Part shown: piece after piece, positions 11,121 to 22,226 of the stretch
Layout of the letters: each line of letters starts with the position of its first letter
How positions within the stretch are numbered: position 1 is the stretch's first letter
Assembly: GCF_947179165.1 (NCBI RefSeq)
Contig: NC_077242.1
Location: forward strand, 21,394,597 to 21,458,596
DNA from: Solanum dulcamara
Taxonomy: Eukaryota; Streptophyta; Magnoliopsida; Solanales; Solanaceae
Length of the DNA: 64,000 nt
Direction: 5' to 3'
Position numbers and translations under genes: made by a program
The notes under the pieces: generated by a model
The model's input: the letters and a program-made list of their open reading frames with translations, nothing else
What the model was told of the DNA's origin: nothing
Database searches by the model: none

Positions 11121-13051
11121 TGTCACGCCACGGGAGGCTACCCTAGACATGGTCGGTATTCAGAAACTATTCCTGGTCCTCAAGTGAACCACTTGGCCTG
11201 GTCACTGATTTAATCATACAGCGGAAGACTCAAAAGTAAGGAAAATATACCTCATAAAAGGTAATACGATTAAAAGCTCAAAGAATAATGGCCTAATGCC
11301 AACAATCAAATCCAAATCTATGTCGTAAGAATAGTCTGAGAGTAACTAGTCAAGATACAATGACATCAAATCAAACCATCACTGTCTAGTCTATGAAGCT
11401 TCTACCTCTACTATCTAGATGGGGTTAATGATAAGTTCATGGCTACCTCAATGAAAGAAAAGTATTATCTTAACATAATAAAAGATAAGTGTGGAATCCT
11501 TCGAAAACGGGAAGAAATCACCAAAGCTAATGACAAATCCGATCCTTAATGAAGCGCCTATTGATGATCTCTAATACCTGTCTCTATCTAATGAAAAAAT
11601 ACAAGCACAAATAGATGTCAGTACATGGAATGTAAAAGTATGTAAAACGACAGAAAAATAATAACCATCAAGATAGAATAAACTCAAATCATAATAAGGA
11701 ACTCAATCAAGATATCACAAGTATAAAGTAAATATGATTTAAACAAGAAAAATCTTATGACAATCAAACCAATCATTTAAAGTACTATCAAGAGCTATCT
11801 GGAGGTTTCTCTTATCCGACAACCATCACCTATGAGATGGTGAGGTACAACGAGCCGACATCGTTGCCATGCCCGTCTACTACTTTGCTAGGATAAGGAA
11901 CGAATCAACCAATTAAGGATCCACAATCAATCAGTCAGGTCCACTTTATGGACAATAAGGGAATTCATCTGATTTATGGTACAATACTCATCTACGTTGG
12001 CTACGTAGTTATTGAGTTAGAGCTGTTAGTTACTCTTACCCAATTTGGTGCTCTATACTCCTCATAAGACTCAATGCTCATAAAACTTTATCCAATCAGT
12101 TCAATCTAGTCATTCGACAAGTCTCATTTTGACTCTTATCAATTCATCAATTCTATCACAAACAAACCACTCAACTATTCATACTATCCAATCAATCCCA
12201 ATCACATCTTCTAAGAGTAGTTTAGATATGCATTTATGATAACATTTAATTATATTCAATTATTTGGGTTCAGTTTGTGAAAATAGAAAGGACGTTCAAG
12301 TTTCATTAAGGCTACATTCATGTTCAATCCCATTCACATTCAAGGCATTCGCAGTTCATGATTCTAGACTCAATCATTATATATGGACATTCAAAATTGG
12401 TAAATTTCTAGTTAGGGTTCATGTAGAAAAAGGTCAAATTATTTGTTACAAGTATTATTGTCATATATCAATCATCAATGTCATATTATGCAAGAATATA
12501 TTAAGGTTTAAGGAAAATTTCAAGAAATTACTCATGAAAGACCCAATTCAACTCAATTCCATATGTCAACTAATTAGGGAACATGGAAGAACTCAAATCC
12601 ATATTTTAGTTAATCTTACATACCTAGAATATAGATTGGGCAATCAAATTGCAAAGGATTTGCTTGAATCTCTTGAATCCTAGCCTCTTCTCCTCTCCTT
12701 AGTCCTAGCTCTTAAGTTAATTTTGCATAAAAAGACTTAGGAATACATTTAGAAACTGTTTTAAGGTTGAAAACGGCTTAAGAAGTCGGGGATTAAGTGT
12801 AGGAGGGGTGGAGAAATATTCGGAATGCCCCTCACTTAAAACTAAAAATCGAATACTGTGATGAAGCAATTCTGCAATGCGGATTTATTCCATTTCAGTA
12901 CATTTTTCAACTTAACACATAAATCACATTCAGTGAATGGGTTTTATGAACAATTGATGAAAATGAGTTATGTTGGGGGAAGGTCTGCGATGCGAACATG
13001 TCTCATACTTTTCTGGTTAAGCAATTTTGCCCCAAAAAATTATCTTTTGAT
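11121..13051 (-). repeat. 3' LTR of element 2, truncated
   Basis: It starts TGTCACGCCACGG on the plus strand and parallels 17377-19314 throughout. Similarity to the 5' LTR stops at TATCTTTTGAT, followed at once by integrase sequence. About 153 bases at the U3 start are missing compared with the 5' LTR. Confidence 0.92.
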
Positions 13052-13506
13052 AAGAGGTAAATGATCATCCCAATTACCTTTCAAGTTAAGTACACATGCC
13101 ATCAACATATTCTCCAATGTCTAAATGGTGCACTCTTCCTAGCCATCTGTCTGGGATGAAAGCCTGTACTAAGAATCACCTTTGAACCCAATCTTTTCTG
13201 AAAAGATCTCCAAAGCTGGAAGGTGAATTGAGCTCCTCTTTCTGTGATGATAGACAAGAGAACCCCACGCAATCTGACAGTCTCTCAAATGTACAATCTG
13301 ACATAATCCTCTATAGTGTCAGTAGTCTTAACTGCCACGAAGTGGACTAATTTAGTCATTCTATCCATAATCACCCAAATCGAATCATGCTTCTTTCGGG
13401 ACTTTGAAAAACCTGTAATAAAGTCCATATTGATCATCTCCCACTTCCATTCCATAATCTCTATATTTTGAGCTAACTCACATGGCCTTTGATGCTTAAT
13501 TTTAAC
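13052..13506 (-). pseudogene. Integrase core, element 2 (truncated by deletion)
   Basis: Read on the minus strand this gives INMDFITGFSKSRKKHDSIW with the first catalytic Asp, then VDRMTKLVHF-like sequence, then ITERGAQF, where family members have SDRGTQF (Asp to Glu). It continues to a frameshifted STGFHP block and a NLKGNWDDHLPLI block before stopping at the fusion with LTR sequence. The C-terminal domain is absent. It follows the HHCC region at 13507-14031. Confidence 0.82.
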
Positions 13507-14031
13507 CTATTGGCAATTCAGACAGTTGGAAATAAATTCAGCGATATCTCTCTTCATTCCACTCCACCAAAAGATTTTCCTCAAGTCATGATACATCTTT
13601 GTAGAACCAGGATGAATAGAGTATCTGGAACTATGCGCTTCAGCTATAATCCCTTCTCGAATATCATCAATATCCGGGACACACAATCTATTCTGGTACC
13701 TCAACACACCATCTCCCCCTTTGGAAAAAACCATCACCTTTTGTTTGTGAACAACTTCCTTCAACTGAAGGAGGAAGGCATCTTGGTCTTGCTTCTCTTT
13801 CTCCTCTGCCATAAGGGAGGATGCAGACCCATTCTGAACATTAAGTCTACCTTTATTATTCTCTTCAAGCTGAACTCCCAATGAAGCTAATCTATGCACC
13901 TCTTTAGCCAATTCTTTCTTTCCCTCCTCTGTATGGGCAGTTCTACCCATAGACAACTTGCTAAGAGCATTAGCAACAATATTAGCTTTACCTGAGTGAT
14001 AGAGAATGCTCATGACATAATCCTTGATCAA
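13507..14031 (-). pseudogene. RNase H end, linker and integrase HHCC finger, element 2
   Basis: This 174-residue open frame begins with the RNase H end (MSILYHSGKANIVANALSKL). It continues through a charged linker and the LCVPDIDDIREG motif, and finishes with a complete zinc finger: EAHSSRYSIHPG (two His) and ISNCLNCQ (two Cys), around KMYHDLRKIFWWSGMKRDIA. It is the longest surviving frame of this element. Confidence 0.88.
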
Positions 14032-15339
14032 TTATACACATCGCCACTACCTCAGGTTAAGCTATTTCTCACTGAAGACATATTGCAAACTCTTATGATC
14101 AGTGAATACATCAATATGAACTCTATACAAATAGTGGCGCCAAATTTTAAGAGCAAATACCACAACAGCCAGCTCAAAGTCATGAATTGGGTAATTTCTC
14201 TCATGTATCTTAAGCTATCTAGAAGCATAAGCTATCACTTTTCTCCTTTGCATCAGCACACAACCCAAACCAATTCTAGATGCACCACAATAGATTATAA
14301 AGTCCTCTATTCCATTGGACAAAGTCAAAACAGGAGCGGTGGTTAGTTTGGTCTTCAATTTTTGGAAACTCTCCTCACAAGCATCAGACCATTGAAACTT
14401 AGCCTTCTTTTGGGCAATCTTAGTAAATGGTGATGATATGGATGAGAATTCCTCTATAAACCTTCAAATATAGCCAGCCAAACCCAGGAAACTTCTTATA
14501 TCAGTTGAGGGATGTGGGTCTAGGCTAATTCTTCACTGCCTCAATTTTCTAGTTATCAACCCAAATACCATCTCCAGATATAGTGTTGCCTAGGAAAGCT
14601 ACTGATGTATGCCAGAATTCACATTTGGAGAACTTTACTTATAATTCCTTGTCTTTTAGAGTCCGGAGGACAACTCTAAGGTGATAAACATACTCTTTCT
14701 CATTCTTAGAGTAGACTAGAATATCATCAATGAAGATAATCATGAACATATCAAGATATGGCTTAAACACCCAATTCATGAGATCCATAAAAGTTGCAGG
14801 TGCGTTAGTCAACCCAAAGGACATGACCATGAACTCAAAATGGCCATAACAGGTCTGAAAAGCTATCTTCTGGATATCACACTCTCTTACCTTAAAATGA
14901 TGGTAACCTGATCTTAGGTCTATCTTTGAGAAACAAATGGCATCGTGAAGTTGGTCAAACAAATCATCTATTCTGGGGAGATAATACTAGTTCTTTATGG
15001 TGACCTTGCTTAGTTGTCGGTAATCAATGCACATTCTAAGAGAACCATCTTTCTTTCACACTAATAGGACAGGAGCTCCCCAATGTGGATCACTCGGCCT
15101 AATGAAGCCCTTATTTAACAAATCTTTCAACTATTCTTTCAATTCTTTCAACTCAGCAGGATCCATTCTATAAGGCAGGATAAAGCTAGGTTGAGTATCA
15201 AAAAAACATCAATCCCAAAGTCAATATCCTTATCAGGAGGGACTCCAGGCCAATCCTCAAGAAAGTCTTCAGGAAACTTATTAACAATCGAAACTGACTC
15301 AAGAGATGGAGACTCCACACTATCATCTTTAACTCGCAT
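14032..15339 (-). pseudogene. Reverse transcriptase and RNase H, element 2
   Basis: RT is clearest in 14639-14962, with [20 protein letters not shown], then [20 protein letters not shown] and the catalytic box [11 protein letters not shown] with both aspartates. Upstream pieces include the SRECIYHIMRVK-like and PPDKDIDFGIDV blocks at 15148-15339. Downstream of 14639 the tether and RNase H continue to 14032 with several stops (the [13 protein letters not shown] region near 14160). The sequence keeps the order but not a single frame. Confidence 0.83.
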
Positions 15340-15402
15340 GATGTGATAAATACACTCTTTGGAGATTAAATTTCTAGCCCTAAGATAAGAAATAAATTTA
15401 CC

Positions 15403-15738
15403 CTAAGTCACAACAGGGCTACCCTTCAATTTTAAAATAGGCTCATTCGAGAATTTGAACATAACAATCTGAGTCCTAAAATCAACTGAGGCGTAGCAAA
15501 CATAAAGCCAGTCCATGTCAAGAATCACATCAAAATCAACCATGTCCAACTCAACTAAGTCATCTAGGGTATCCTTGTAATATATTGACATAGTACAATC
15601 TTTATAGACCCTCTCAGTTAAGATAGACTCACCAAAAGGAGTAGACACACTAAAGGGCTCAAGAAGACACTCAGGGATTTTATCAAACTTATTAGCCACA
15701 TAAGGGGTTACAAATGACAAAGTGGCACCCAGATCCAA
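15403..15738 (-). pseudogene. Aspartic protease, element 2
   Basis: The 111-residue frame starts just after the catalytic Asp and reads DLGATLSFVTPYVANKFDKI, so the D-x-G-A-T active site is preserved. It ends with VDFDVILDMDWLYVCYASVD, the usual second half of the fold. It is the best-preserved protease motif among the copies here. Confidence 0.85.
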
Positions 15739-15779
15739 TAAAGCATAACAATCATGAGAAAAGACTCAAAGCATATCAA

Positions 15780-17156
15780 TGACAACATCTGGTGAGTTTT
15801 ACTGATCTTGGCGACTATCCATTTCATACAAACGGTTTGAACCCAGCCTGTATCAGAAGTAACACCCCTCTGGTTTCCTCAAACTGGTGGTGCTGGAGCA
15901 GAAGATTGGGCTTCATTGGCTATAGCACCCCCTTTTGGGAGGATGCCATTTGTGAAATAAAAGGTAATTTTACTTTGTTTAAATCATAAATAGTCAACAC
16001 CGTTGCGGGTCCATAAAACACACAAAACTCAAATCAGTAGTTATTACATTGGCCTACATCGGATAGTCTCTCTAAAAGTGACCCACTAGGCCACGCTTAT
16101 AAGACCCATTCCCTTCCTCACGACATTCTCCCAAGTGAAGTTTGCCATACTTGCCACATGGTGATTTACCTCTAAAACCTTAAGCCAAACTAGCTTGTGA
16201 CTGAGAACCCTAGGCTCTGAAGTTCTGGGACCTCTGTTCATTTATGATCCTGGGTGCAGGAGCACTAGCAGATGATGGATCTGGCCCAGATGGCCCTGTC
16301 TAAAAATGACTCCCATTCTCATTCCCTCTTTTACGAACCTCATGAATGGATATCTTAGCCCTCTTACTCCTAAAATACTCTCTTGACTGTAGCTTATCCT
16401 CCTCTGTCTGCTGTACATAAGTCATCAACCTAACAATATTTATGTCTCAAACCAGTATTTCTCCCCTTCCCTCTTTCTTTGTCGAATGATCCAGTCCAGC
16501 CACATATAAATTCATCTTACTTCTCATATCAGCATCCATCTCTGGAGCATAATGGGACACCTGTGTGAACTTGAGATTGTACTCTTGCAAAGTCATAGAG
16601 CCCTATTTTAAGTTCAAAAATTCTCTTACCTTTGCCTCTCTCAACTTTCTCAAGAAGAAGCTTCCTAACAAAGCTTCCACAAACACTGACCAACTCCGAA
16701 CTAGTGCACCCTCTTCTCTAGTCTTCCCCTACTAGTCAAACCACAGTCTGGAAACACCCTTGAGTTGGTATCAAACCAACTCTACCCACTCAATATCATC
16801 ATATGCATCACTTGGAATACTTTTTGAAGTTCATCTATGTAGTTCTCTGGATCATTGTTCGGTGTAGACCCTGTGAACTTAGCCGGGTTCATCCCCAAGA
16901 TCTCATGGATCCTAGATGTTTTTAGAGCATCCTGTCTACCTGTTGATTATCATACCACTGGTATTGTCGCTGCCTGAGCCATAGTCTGAATGATTTGGCG
17001 AATCTCAGCATTTGAGATATCAGCCTTGGTGACTACTCTACAGGAATAACTGGGTCTCCTTGCCCCTCATAAACTTGTTGTTCAGGTTGGTTAACATTTT
17101 TTCTGGTTAGGCGTCCTCTGCCCCTAACTGTTCTAGTAGCTCTTCTTAGATGCATG
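15780..17156 (-). pseudogene. Gag, element 2 (badly degraded)
   Basis: A probable start ATG lies near 17154-17156 (MHLRRATRTV) on the minus strand. Beyond it the frame breaks many times. Recognisable pieces are an FxRKLLLEK-type capsid block near 16660 and a zinc-knuckle remnant (CGKYGKLHLGEC) near 16120-16155 that has lost one Cys. The position between protease and primer site supports gag. I infer function from position more than from sequence. Confidence 0.68.
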
Positions 17157-17360
17157 ATTTGAAATCAAAATGTGAATGCACGATTTTGAAAAAAGCTTTC
17201 GTAAAGTTACATTCTATCGCACGAACTCAGTATGTGAAAGAAGTGAAATAATTCCTAATATCATATAGCCTCCTGATTATAAGTATAGTGCACAACACAC
17301 CCATCAATAAAACTATACTAGACACGACTTCATAGACTCCCTAGGAATCTTGAATTCTAT

Positions 17361-17376
17361 GCTCTGATACCAAGTT
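17361..17376 (-). other. Primer-binding site, element 2
   Basis: The minus strand reads AACTTGGTATCAGAGC immediately after the 5' LTR. It contains TGGTATCAGAGC, the complement of the initiator tRNA-Met 3' end used by many plant LTR elements. Confidence 0.93.
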
Positions 17377-19467
17377 TGTCGTGCCCCGAGAGGGTACCCT
17401 AGATGTGCCTTCACTCAGAAACCATTGATGGTTCCCAAGCGAACCACATGGCCTGATCACTGATCCAATCATACAGTAGAAGACTCAAAGTAAGGAAAGA
17501 TGCATAATAGAGGGTAACATGATCAATAACTCAAAGAGTAAAGGCCAAAGGCCAACAATCAAATTCAAATCTATGTCATAAAAATAGTTTGAGAGTAACT
17601 AGTCAAGATATAATGACATCAAATCAAACCATCACTATTTTATCTATGAAGCCTCCACCTCTACTATCTAGATGAGGTTCATGACAAGTTCATGGCTACT
17701 TCAATGAAAGAAAAGTCAGTATAATGAAAGATAAGTGTGGAATCCTTCAAAAGTAGGGAGGACTCACCAAAGCTAATAAAAAATATGATCCTCAATAAAG
17801 CGCCTATTGATGATCTCTAATAGCTGTCTCTATATTATGAAAAGATGCAGGTCTAAATGGACGTCAGTACATAAAATATACGAGTATGTAAAATGGCATG
17901 AAAATAATAATCATCTAGATAGAATAACTCAAATCAGAATAAGGAACTTAATCAGGATATCACAAGTCTAAAGTAAATATGATTTAGACAAGAAAAATCT
18001 TTTGCAAATCAAACTAATCATTTAAAGTACTATCAAGAATTATCTGAGAGTTTCTCTTATCTAACAACCATCACCTATGAGCCGGTGAGGTACAACGAGC
18101 TAACTTTATTGTCATGTTCATCCAATACTTTGTTAGGGTAAGGGACCAATCAACCAATCAAGGATCTACAATCAATCAGTCAGGTCCACTTTAGGGATAA
18201 TAAGGTAAGTCATCCAATTTACGGTATAATCCTCACCTATGTTGGCTACGTAGTTATTGAGTTTGAGTTGTTAGTTAGTCTCACGCAATTCGATGCTCGA
18301 TACTCTTTTCAATACTCAATACTCCTTTCAAGACTCAATACTCATAAAATTCTATCCAATCAGTTCAATCTAGCCATTCGACAAGTCTCATTTGGACTGC
18401 TATTAATTCATTAATTCTATCATAATCAAACCCCTCAACCAATCATACTATCCAATCAATCCCAATCACATCTTCTAAGAGTAGTTTAGATATGCATTTA
18501 TGATGACATTTAATTATATTCAATCATTTGGGTTTAGTTTGTGAAAATAAAAAGGACATTCAAGTTTCATTAAGGCTACATTCATGTTCAATCCCATTCA
18601 CATTCAAGGCATTCACAGTTCATGATTCTAGACTCAATCATTATATATGGACATTCAAAATTGGTAAATTTCTAGTTAGGGTTCATGTAGAAAAAGTTCA
18701 AATCATTTGTTACAAGTATTATTGTCATAAATCAATCATCAATGTCATATTATGCAAGAATATATTAAGGTTTAAGGAAAATTTCAAGAAATTACTCATG
18801 AAAGACCCAATTCAACTCAATTCCACATGTCAACTAATTAGGGCACATGGAAAAACTCAAATCCACATTTTAGTTAGCCTTACATACCTGAAATGTAGAT
18901 TGGGCAATCAAATTGCAAAGGATTTGCTTGAATCTATTGAACCCTAGCCTCTTCTCATCTCCTTAGTCCTAGCTCTTAAGTTAATTTTGCGTAAAAAGAC
19001 TTAAGAGTGCATTTAGGAACTGTTTTAAGGTCAAAAATGACCTAAAGAAGTCAAGGGTTAAGTATAAGAGGGGTGGAGAAAAGTTCGGAATGTCCTCACT
19101 TAGAACTGAAAAACAGGTATTGTGATGAAACAAGTCCGCAATGCGGACTTATTCCATTTCAGTACATTTTTCAACTTAACACATAAATCACGTTCAGTGA
19201 ATGCGTTTTATGAACAATTGATGAAAATGAGCTATGTTGGGGGCAGGTACGCGACGTAGACTGTCGCACACTCTTTTGGTTAAGCAATTTTACCCTAAAA
19301 AGTTATCTTTTGATCCGATTGGCCTAAAATTTAATCCAGCCCATTTTTTCACTTGATTTTTCCCTCTGATCAATATTCTAGCCTCGGATTGGCAAAAAAA
19401 ATTAGGTATGATATGTTATGTGAGCGCCTATCCTCTAGGGGTATTTTGGTAATTTTGGGGTAGAACA
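17377..19467 (-). repeat. 5' LTR of element 2
   Basis: TG...CA bounded (TGTCGTGCCCC at one end, GGGGTAGAACA at the other), 2091 bases. The outer end was fixed by matching the reverse complement of the solo LTR at 24846 (CAAAATACCCCTAG is shared) and by the TSD that follows. It contains an antisense 139-codon ORF (18528-18947) that is also open in the other LTR. Confidence 0.93.
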
Positions 19468-19472
19468 AAAGC
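19468..19472. repeat. Target-site duplication, right, element 2
   Basis: AAAGC, identical to 11116-11120. Confidence 0.93.
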
Positions 19473-19524
19473 TTACAGGGGTGAAGCACATAATAGTTAA
19501 CAAGAGTTAGTAGCTTTAATAGTG

Positions 19525-20096
19525 TAGGGGTGTGCATCGGTAGATTCAGTTCAATTTTATACATTATCAGTTGGGTTTATCAATTTTTGATTTTGAAATA
19601 TGCTAAACTGATAACAAATCAATAAGATATTTTTTTATTGATTTTTAGTTTATCGATTTGGTTTTTGGTTAAACCAATAAGAAAATGCTCATAAAATAAT
19701 TATATAATTTCTCCAACAATTTGACGCGACATGACAATAATATAACTTTACTGAATGCTCATAAAATAGAAACAATAGTAACTTACACGAAAAGAGCTCT
19801 ACAAGTGCAAAACAAATAAAAGAACTAGGATAATAATGTGAATTGAAGGCTAAATGACAAAGGTAGAAACCATTAAGGCATTGATATTAATATTTAATAT
19901 TTATTTAGGGGTAAATTAGTAAATTACTATTGTCTTAATGGGTTATCGATTTACCTAATAACTCAATATTAAAACCAATATCGAATCAATAACTCGATAA
20001 TTTTTTTATAGAACTATTAAAAATCCATTAACCCAATAACTCAAAAGTAATAACTTAATAACATTTTTTTCAGTTCGATTTTCGCACAGATGTGTG
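19525..20096. mobile_element. Possible hAT-like MITE
   Basis: The left end TAGGGGTGTGCATCGG and the inverse of the right end (CTGTGCGAAAATCGAACTG) resemble each other and the TAGGGGTGTGCA ends common in plant hAT MITEs. The interior is AT-rich with repeated TCGATTT/AAATCGA-like motifs and has no ORF. I found no clear 8-bp TSD, so the ends are approximate. Confidence 0.4.
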
Positions 20097-20366
20097 AATC
20101 GACGAACAATACCTTTGCTTTCCTTCAAAAAATTTGATTATAATTTCTGAGACTTGTTGACTTAAACAGTGGTATTAATCCCCATGCGGTTCAACATGTT
20201 GAGTAGATTATTCAAATATTTAGCATCAAAATAAAAAAGGGAATAAAAAGGTAAGTACATTTGTCTTGGTAGATATTGGAGAAGAAGATGATGTTTAGCT
20301 CAAATCTACAATTAGGAGGATCTCCACCTTCAAGTTTTCAAATGTTTTTTGAAAGTGAATCTGTTT

Positions 20367-21451
20367 TTATACATATCTTTGTAGGTAGCTCAGATCGATA
20401 ACATCCAAGTTGATGAAGTCTTCAATGGTCGTTGAATCATAACATCGGTGAACATTTTTGATGTGGAAGTGATTGCAATCCGTACTTGGATCTTTATCGA
20501 TTGCAGTTGTATTCTCAAAGGTGTTTGCATATTTGGAAATGATTTTCTTCGTCGGCATCATCAGAGAAGATGGGTTCATGTGTGTTTGGACTGATTAGGG
20601 ATGATAATCGGTCTAAGCGGATATGGGGCGGATTTAGAGCTAGGCGGGGCAGGACGGGTTTAGAGTTATGCGGGGTGGGATGGATGCGGGGCGGGTTGCA
20701 GTAATAATTATCAAAATTAATGCAGGGCGAGGCGGGGCGTGTTGCGGGTTTATGCAGATTTATGCGGGTTTAAGGTATCAAATAGGAACCCGAAGATAAC
20801 TAAATCTTTGTAATTAGTAAAAATCAAAGATATAAACTTTTTATATTAAACTTTGACTTTAATTTAATTTTTTTTAAAAAAAAAATTAAACTAGACAAGG
20901 GATAATTAGAGTTAATTAGCAATTAAGAAATAATTGTTGAAATGTTAACTAGAAACTATTAATTAGCTGCTGAGGTGTTAGCTAGCAAAAAATAAAAAAA
21001 AATATGAATTTTATTTTTCATATTAAACTCAATTTAAAAAGAAAAAATATACAAAATTTATGCAGGGTGGAAGCGGGTTGAAAATGAAAACAATTGTTAT
21101 GCGGGGTGGGGCAGGGCGTTTAAAAAATTTGTGAGTTGAGCTCAACCCGACCAGCATCCGCCCCATTGCCATCTCTAGGACTGATGGTGTTGATCCAACT
21201 GAGGATTTCTCTAGAATGTCTTAGTGGTCTTTTCCTTGTTTTTGTTTACTTTTTCTCTTTTTCTGAGTTCTTTTCCGGGTTTGGACTACTTTGGGTCTAA
21301 ACCCATGTACATACTTATCTCTTCTTATAATAAGAAACCCATTTTTGATTGTTTTGATTAAAAGAAAAGCGTTAGGGTTAGCTTCTCCCTTCTTGATTTC
21401 AACAGTTTTGTCTGGTGCACCATCCTTAATGATAGCCACCACCTTTAGCAT
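20367..21451 (-). pseudogene. Unknown ORF split by a hAT MITE
   Basis: Two minus-strand frames, 21221-21451 (76 codons) and 20367-20579 (70 codons), are in the same register once the MITE and one TSD copy are ignored. Only one TAA, at 21221-21223, separates them. The first part ends in a basic run (RKRTQKKRKSKQKQG). The second has NHFHIKNVHRCYDSTTIEDF. I do not recognise the protein or any domain. It could be an old gene fragment or part of an unrecognised transposon. Confidence 0.35.
20596..21177. mobile_element. hAT-type MITE with 8-bp TSD
   Basis: The 582-base element has inverted ends TAGGGATGATAATCGG and TAGAGATGGCAATGGGGCGG (read inward) and is flanked by the exact 8-bp duplication GGACTGAT (20588-20595 and 21178-21185). 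Both features are diagnostic of the hAT superfamily. The subterminal parts are unusually G-rich (repeated GCGGGGCGGG and GCGGGTTT motifs) around an AT-rich core. There is no transposase, so it is non-autonomous. Confidence 0.93.
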
Positions 21452-22226
21452 TTGACATAAGCAGGAGAATCTGGGTTCTCCAAACTAGGTAGTTGGTGGA
21501 TTTTAGTTTGATAGGTATAAGTTGGTGAAGGGAGATATACAAAGGTCAAGACCAATGTTTGTGGTTGAGGTCATGTCGTCGAGCAAACAAGACTTTTAAT
21601 ATCGCATTTAATTATAACCAAAACTTTGATATTATGAAGAAAATAACACAAGATAGTTCAAGAAGCTATTGTTCTTGTTTTATTGCGTATGCTACACACA
21701 ATATAAATATATACATTTTATGAAATCAATAATCCCTACATGTATTTCCTTCTGGTTTGTATATGATTTAGAAGTCTTGTATTCTCAAGACTTAGGATAT
21801 GATAAAAACACATATACACCACACGATAATGAGTCCTAAGTGCCTTAGATTTATTGTCCATCACACTCCCCACAAAATATAACAACAACAATAACATACA
21901 AGTGTTAATTGACAAATGGGGTCTGGAGAGGACATGATGCATTCAAACCTTACTCCTACCTTTGTGTGTGTGAGAGAGAGAGATAATTTTCGATAGACCC
22001 TCAACTCAAAGGAGTGAAATTGAAGTTGGATTGAAAAGAAAATAACAAAAAGAAAATAACAAGATGAACAAAGCAAAATAAATACTATATAATAGTAAAA
22101 ATTAAAGAATAATATATATGTGAATACTAACGAATGCTACTAAGTAAGGAGAAGATAAGTAGAAGACGCTAACCCCTGCCTATCCTACATAAAAGTAGAA
22201 CAACAATCTACAACCTACTATCATTA
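21452..22226. other. Intergenic, no gene seen
   Basis: AT-rich sequence with a short TG/AG microsatellite near 21963-21983. No coding signal or transposon end is recognised before the LTR at 22227. Confidence 0.6.

Larger units (their letters stand above)
11121..19467 (-). mobile_element. Ty3/gypsy LTR retrotransposon 2, internally deleted, with TSD AAAGC
   Basis: The minus-strand element is bounded by two LTRs of one family and by an exact 5-bp TSD, AAAGC. The internal part holds a degenerate gag, protease, RT, RNase H and integrase up to the catalytic core. Integrase then runs straight into the middle of the 3' LTR at 13051: the integrase C-terminus, polypurine tract and first ~153 bases of that LTR are gone. 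The LTRs belong to the same family (here called A) as the solo LTR at 24846-27265 and the fragment at 48794-50547. It inserted into or just after the LINE tail. Confidence 0.93.

Noticed and set aside
13489..14346. Plus-strand ORFs of 131 and 116 codons over pol of element 2
   Set aside because: Antisense to recognisable integrase and RNase H sequence; no independent support.
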